In this document: one piece after another, positions 6,317 through 7,152 of the stretch | Numbering within the stretch: the first letter of the stretch is position 1 | Layout: each line of letters opens with the position of its first letter | The notes under the pieces: generated by a model | Database searches by the model: none | Told to the model about the DNA's origin: nothing | What the model saw: only the letters and a program-made list of their open reading frames with translations | Translations under genes and position numbers: made by a program | Origin: Candidatus Aminicenantota bacterium | Lineage (GTDB): Bacteria; Acidobacteriota; Aminicenantia; UBA2199 | DNA length: 7,152 nt | Assembly (NCBI GenBank): GCA_030671465.1 | Contig: DAOVIP010000091.1 | Location: forward strand, 1-7,152 | Reading direction: 5' to 3'

Positions 6317-6456
6317 AACCGGATTCCATTAAAAAGCCCTGATCTTTCAATCTTATGAATTTGTAAAATAAGATCCAGGTAACATATTTTATCATCATTT
6401 ATTGAAAATCCGCAAGTAGTGCAATTAACTCCATTGAAATCTTTCAGGATGGAAAT
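6313..6456 (-). CDS. Possible small CxxC protein with non-AUG start between the EnvC-like and S41 genes
   Basis: The 142-bp gap between the EnvC-like stop and the S41 start holds a frame with no stop for the whole gap. It ends in TGA at 6315-6313, overlapping the S41 ATG as ATGA, the same junction used by the next pair of genes. The peptide has CTTCG, a third Cys 10 residues later (DDKICYLDL) and ends FNGIRL. The frame is open for a further 12 codons upstream, inside the EnvC-like gene, and holds no ATG, GTG or TTG. Initiation would need ATT (6456, taken here, 47 residues) or CTG, which is the main reason for doubt. It could also be the relic of a gene or a chance open frame. I do not recognise the peptide. 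Confidence 0.25.
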   Translation of the reverse strand: MSILKDFNGVNCTTCGFSINDDKICYLDLILQIHKIERSGLFNGIRL

Positions 6457-6458
6457 AT

Positions 6459-7152
6459 TTATTTGGTCCTTATGCTTAAAAACCAGTTTAGGGGATCTTG
6501 TGATTTAAGATCTTTTCTGATTTCAAAATGAAGTGACTTTCCATAGATTGAACCTGTGTCACCTACCAGGGCTATGATTTCTCCCTCCTTAACTTTATCA
6601 CCGGGCTTTTTTAAAAATTTCTCGCAATGACCATATAGGGAGTGAAAATTTTTTGCATGCTCAATAATCATTAGATTGCCATACCCACCCATGAAATAGT
6701 CTGCATAAATAACTTCACCAAAATATATTGCTTTCACCTCATCAGAAATGGAAGGCCTGATTTTTATTCCATTATTAAAAACATAGGTATCGAATCGGGT
6801 GCTCTTTTTACGCCCAAAAAATGAGATAATCTTTCCATCAACCGGCCAGATCAGTTTTCCTTTCAATCTATCCACATCAATGATTCGTAATTCCTCTTTG
6901 GTTCCTCTTTTATATAGAAGCTGATTGAGCCTTTCTGCATCGTATTTCAATTCATCCAAAAGTCTTAAATGGTTGGATTTATCCTGGTTAATGGCAGATA
7001 TTAATTGAATTTTTTCAGCTTTTATGCTTTTCATTCTCAGTAATTTACTGTTCTTTATTTTCTTTAAATTAAGTACGTTTGAATATTCAACTTTTAAATC
7101 ATTTTTCAAGGCTTCAACTTTCAGGATTTTCTGTTTCACCAAATTAATGGCA
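6459..7152 (-). CDS. EnvC-like LytM (M23) murein hydrolase activator, C-terminal part (5' end outside window)
   Basis: About 230 residues are visible. The frame is open to the window edge, so the TTG at 7142 is not a credible start and the gene begins upstream. The first 90 or so residues are lysine- and leucine-rich helix, consistent with the end of the long EnvC coiled coil. A LytM domain (about 98-225) follows: GKLIWPVDGKIISFFG, GEVIYADYFMGGYGNLMIIEH, SLYGHCEKF, PGDKVKEGEIIALVGDTGS, SLHFEIR and DPLNWF. Active M23 peptidases have HxGxD and HxH zinc ligands. Here the first motif is NNGIKI (no His, no Asp) and the last is SLH with Ser in place of His. That loss is typical of EnvC, which activates periplasmic amidases at the septum and does not cut peptidoglycan itself. 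It heads the EnvC, S41, YibQ-like cluster. Confidence 0.88.
   Translation of the reverse strand, partial: AINLVKQKILKVEALKNDLKVEYSNVLNLKKIKNSKLLRMKSIKAEKIQLISAINQDKSNHLRLLDELKYDAERLNQLLYKRGTKEELRIIDVDRLKGKLIWPVDGKIISFFGRKKSTRFDTYVFNNGIKIRPSISDEVKAIYFGEVIYADYFMGGYGNLMIIEHAKNFHSLYGHCEKFLKKPGDKVKEGEIIALVGDTGSIYGKSLHFEIRKDLKSQDPLNWFLSIRTK

Noticed and set aside
6163..6383. Alternative minus-strand ORF of about 50 codons starting at ATGATG near 6383 and running into the S41 gene in another frame
   Set aside because: It has no ribosome binding site, a Phe/Lys-rich composition typical of a shifted frame through an AT-rich signal-peptide region, and it overlaps the secure S41 start.

Overview
The window is an AT-rich bacterial chromosome segment in which every convincing gene lies on the minus strand, so genes are described in transcription order, from high to low coordinates. 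The order EnvC-like LytM protein, S41 (CtpA-type) protein, divergent polysaccharide deacetylase is a cell-envelope cluster known from many Gram-negative bacteria. With the style of the RRM protein and the methyltransferase it suggests a Desulfobacterota-like (deltaproteobacterial) host. This placement is an inference from gene order and protein style, not a database match.

Envelope cluster, 7152 to 4041. The C-terminal part of an EnvC-like factor enters at the window edge. A 142-bp gap follows; it carries an open frame with a CxxC motif that ends in an ATGA overlap with the next gene. The S41/PDZ protein comes next, and its own ATGA overlap leads into the YibQ-type divergent polysaccharide deacetylase. 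The LytM domain has lost zinc ligands, as expected for an amidase activator. The S41 domain has lost the serine, lysine and glutamine of its catalytic site, which is less expected. The module therefore looks like a peptidoglycan-remodelling control unit with two enzyme-derived scaffold proteins.

Stress and hydrolase pair, 3938 to 924. A complete HtpG (bacterial Hsp90) gene is followed after 24 bp by a secreted Ntn-type linear amide C-N hydrolase of the choloylglycine hydrolase family.

Cassette region, 860 to 1. A small glycine-tailed RRM RNA-binding protein gene sits in a 472-bp unit with the anatomy of an integron gene cassette. It starts with TTAGGC, has one ORF with its own ribosome binding site, and ends in a 72-bp attC site that folds with two extrahelical bases, a spacer region and R/L boxes. 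No integrase, attI or second attC is visible, so this is a lone cassette, apparently inserted between a promoter-like sequence and the gene downstream. That downstream gene is a class I SAM methyltransferase, cut by the window edge, preceded by a 24-bp palindrome and a possible 22-codon basic leader peptide that overlaps its start. The lone RRM cassette is the most unusual item in the window.
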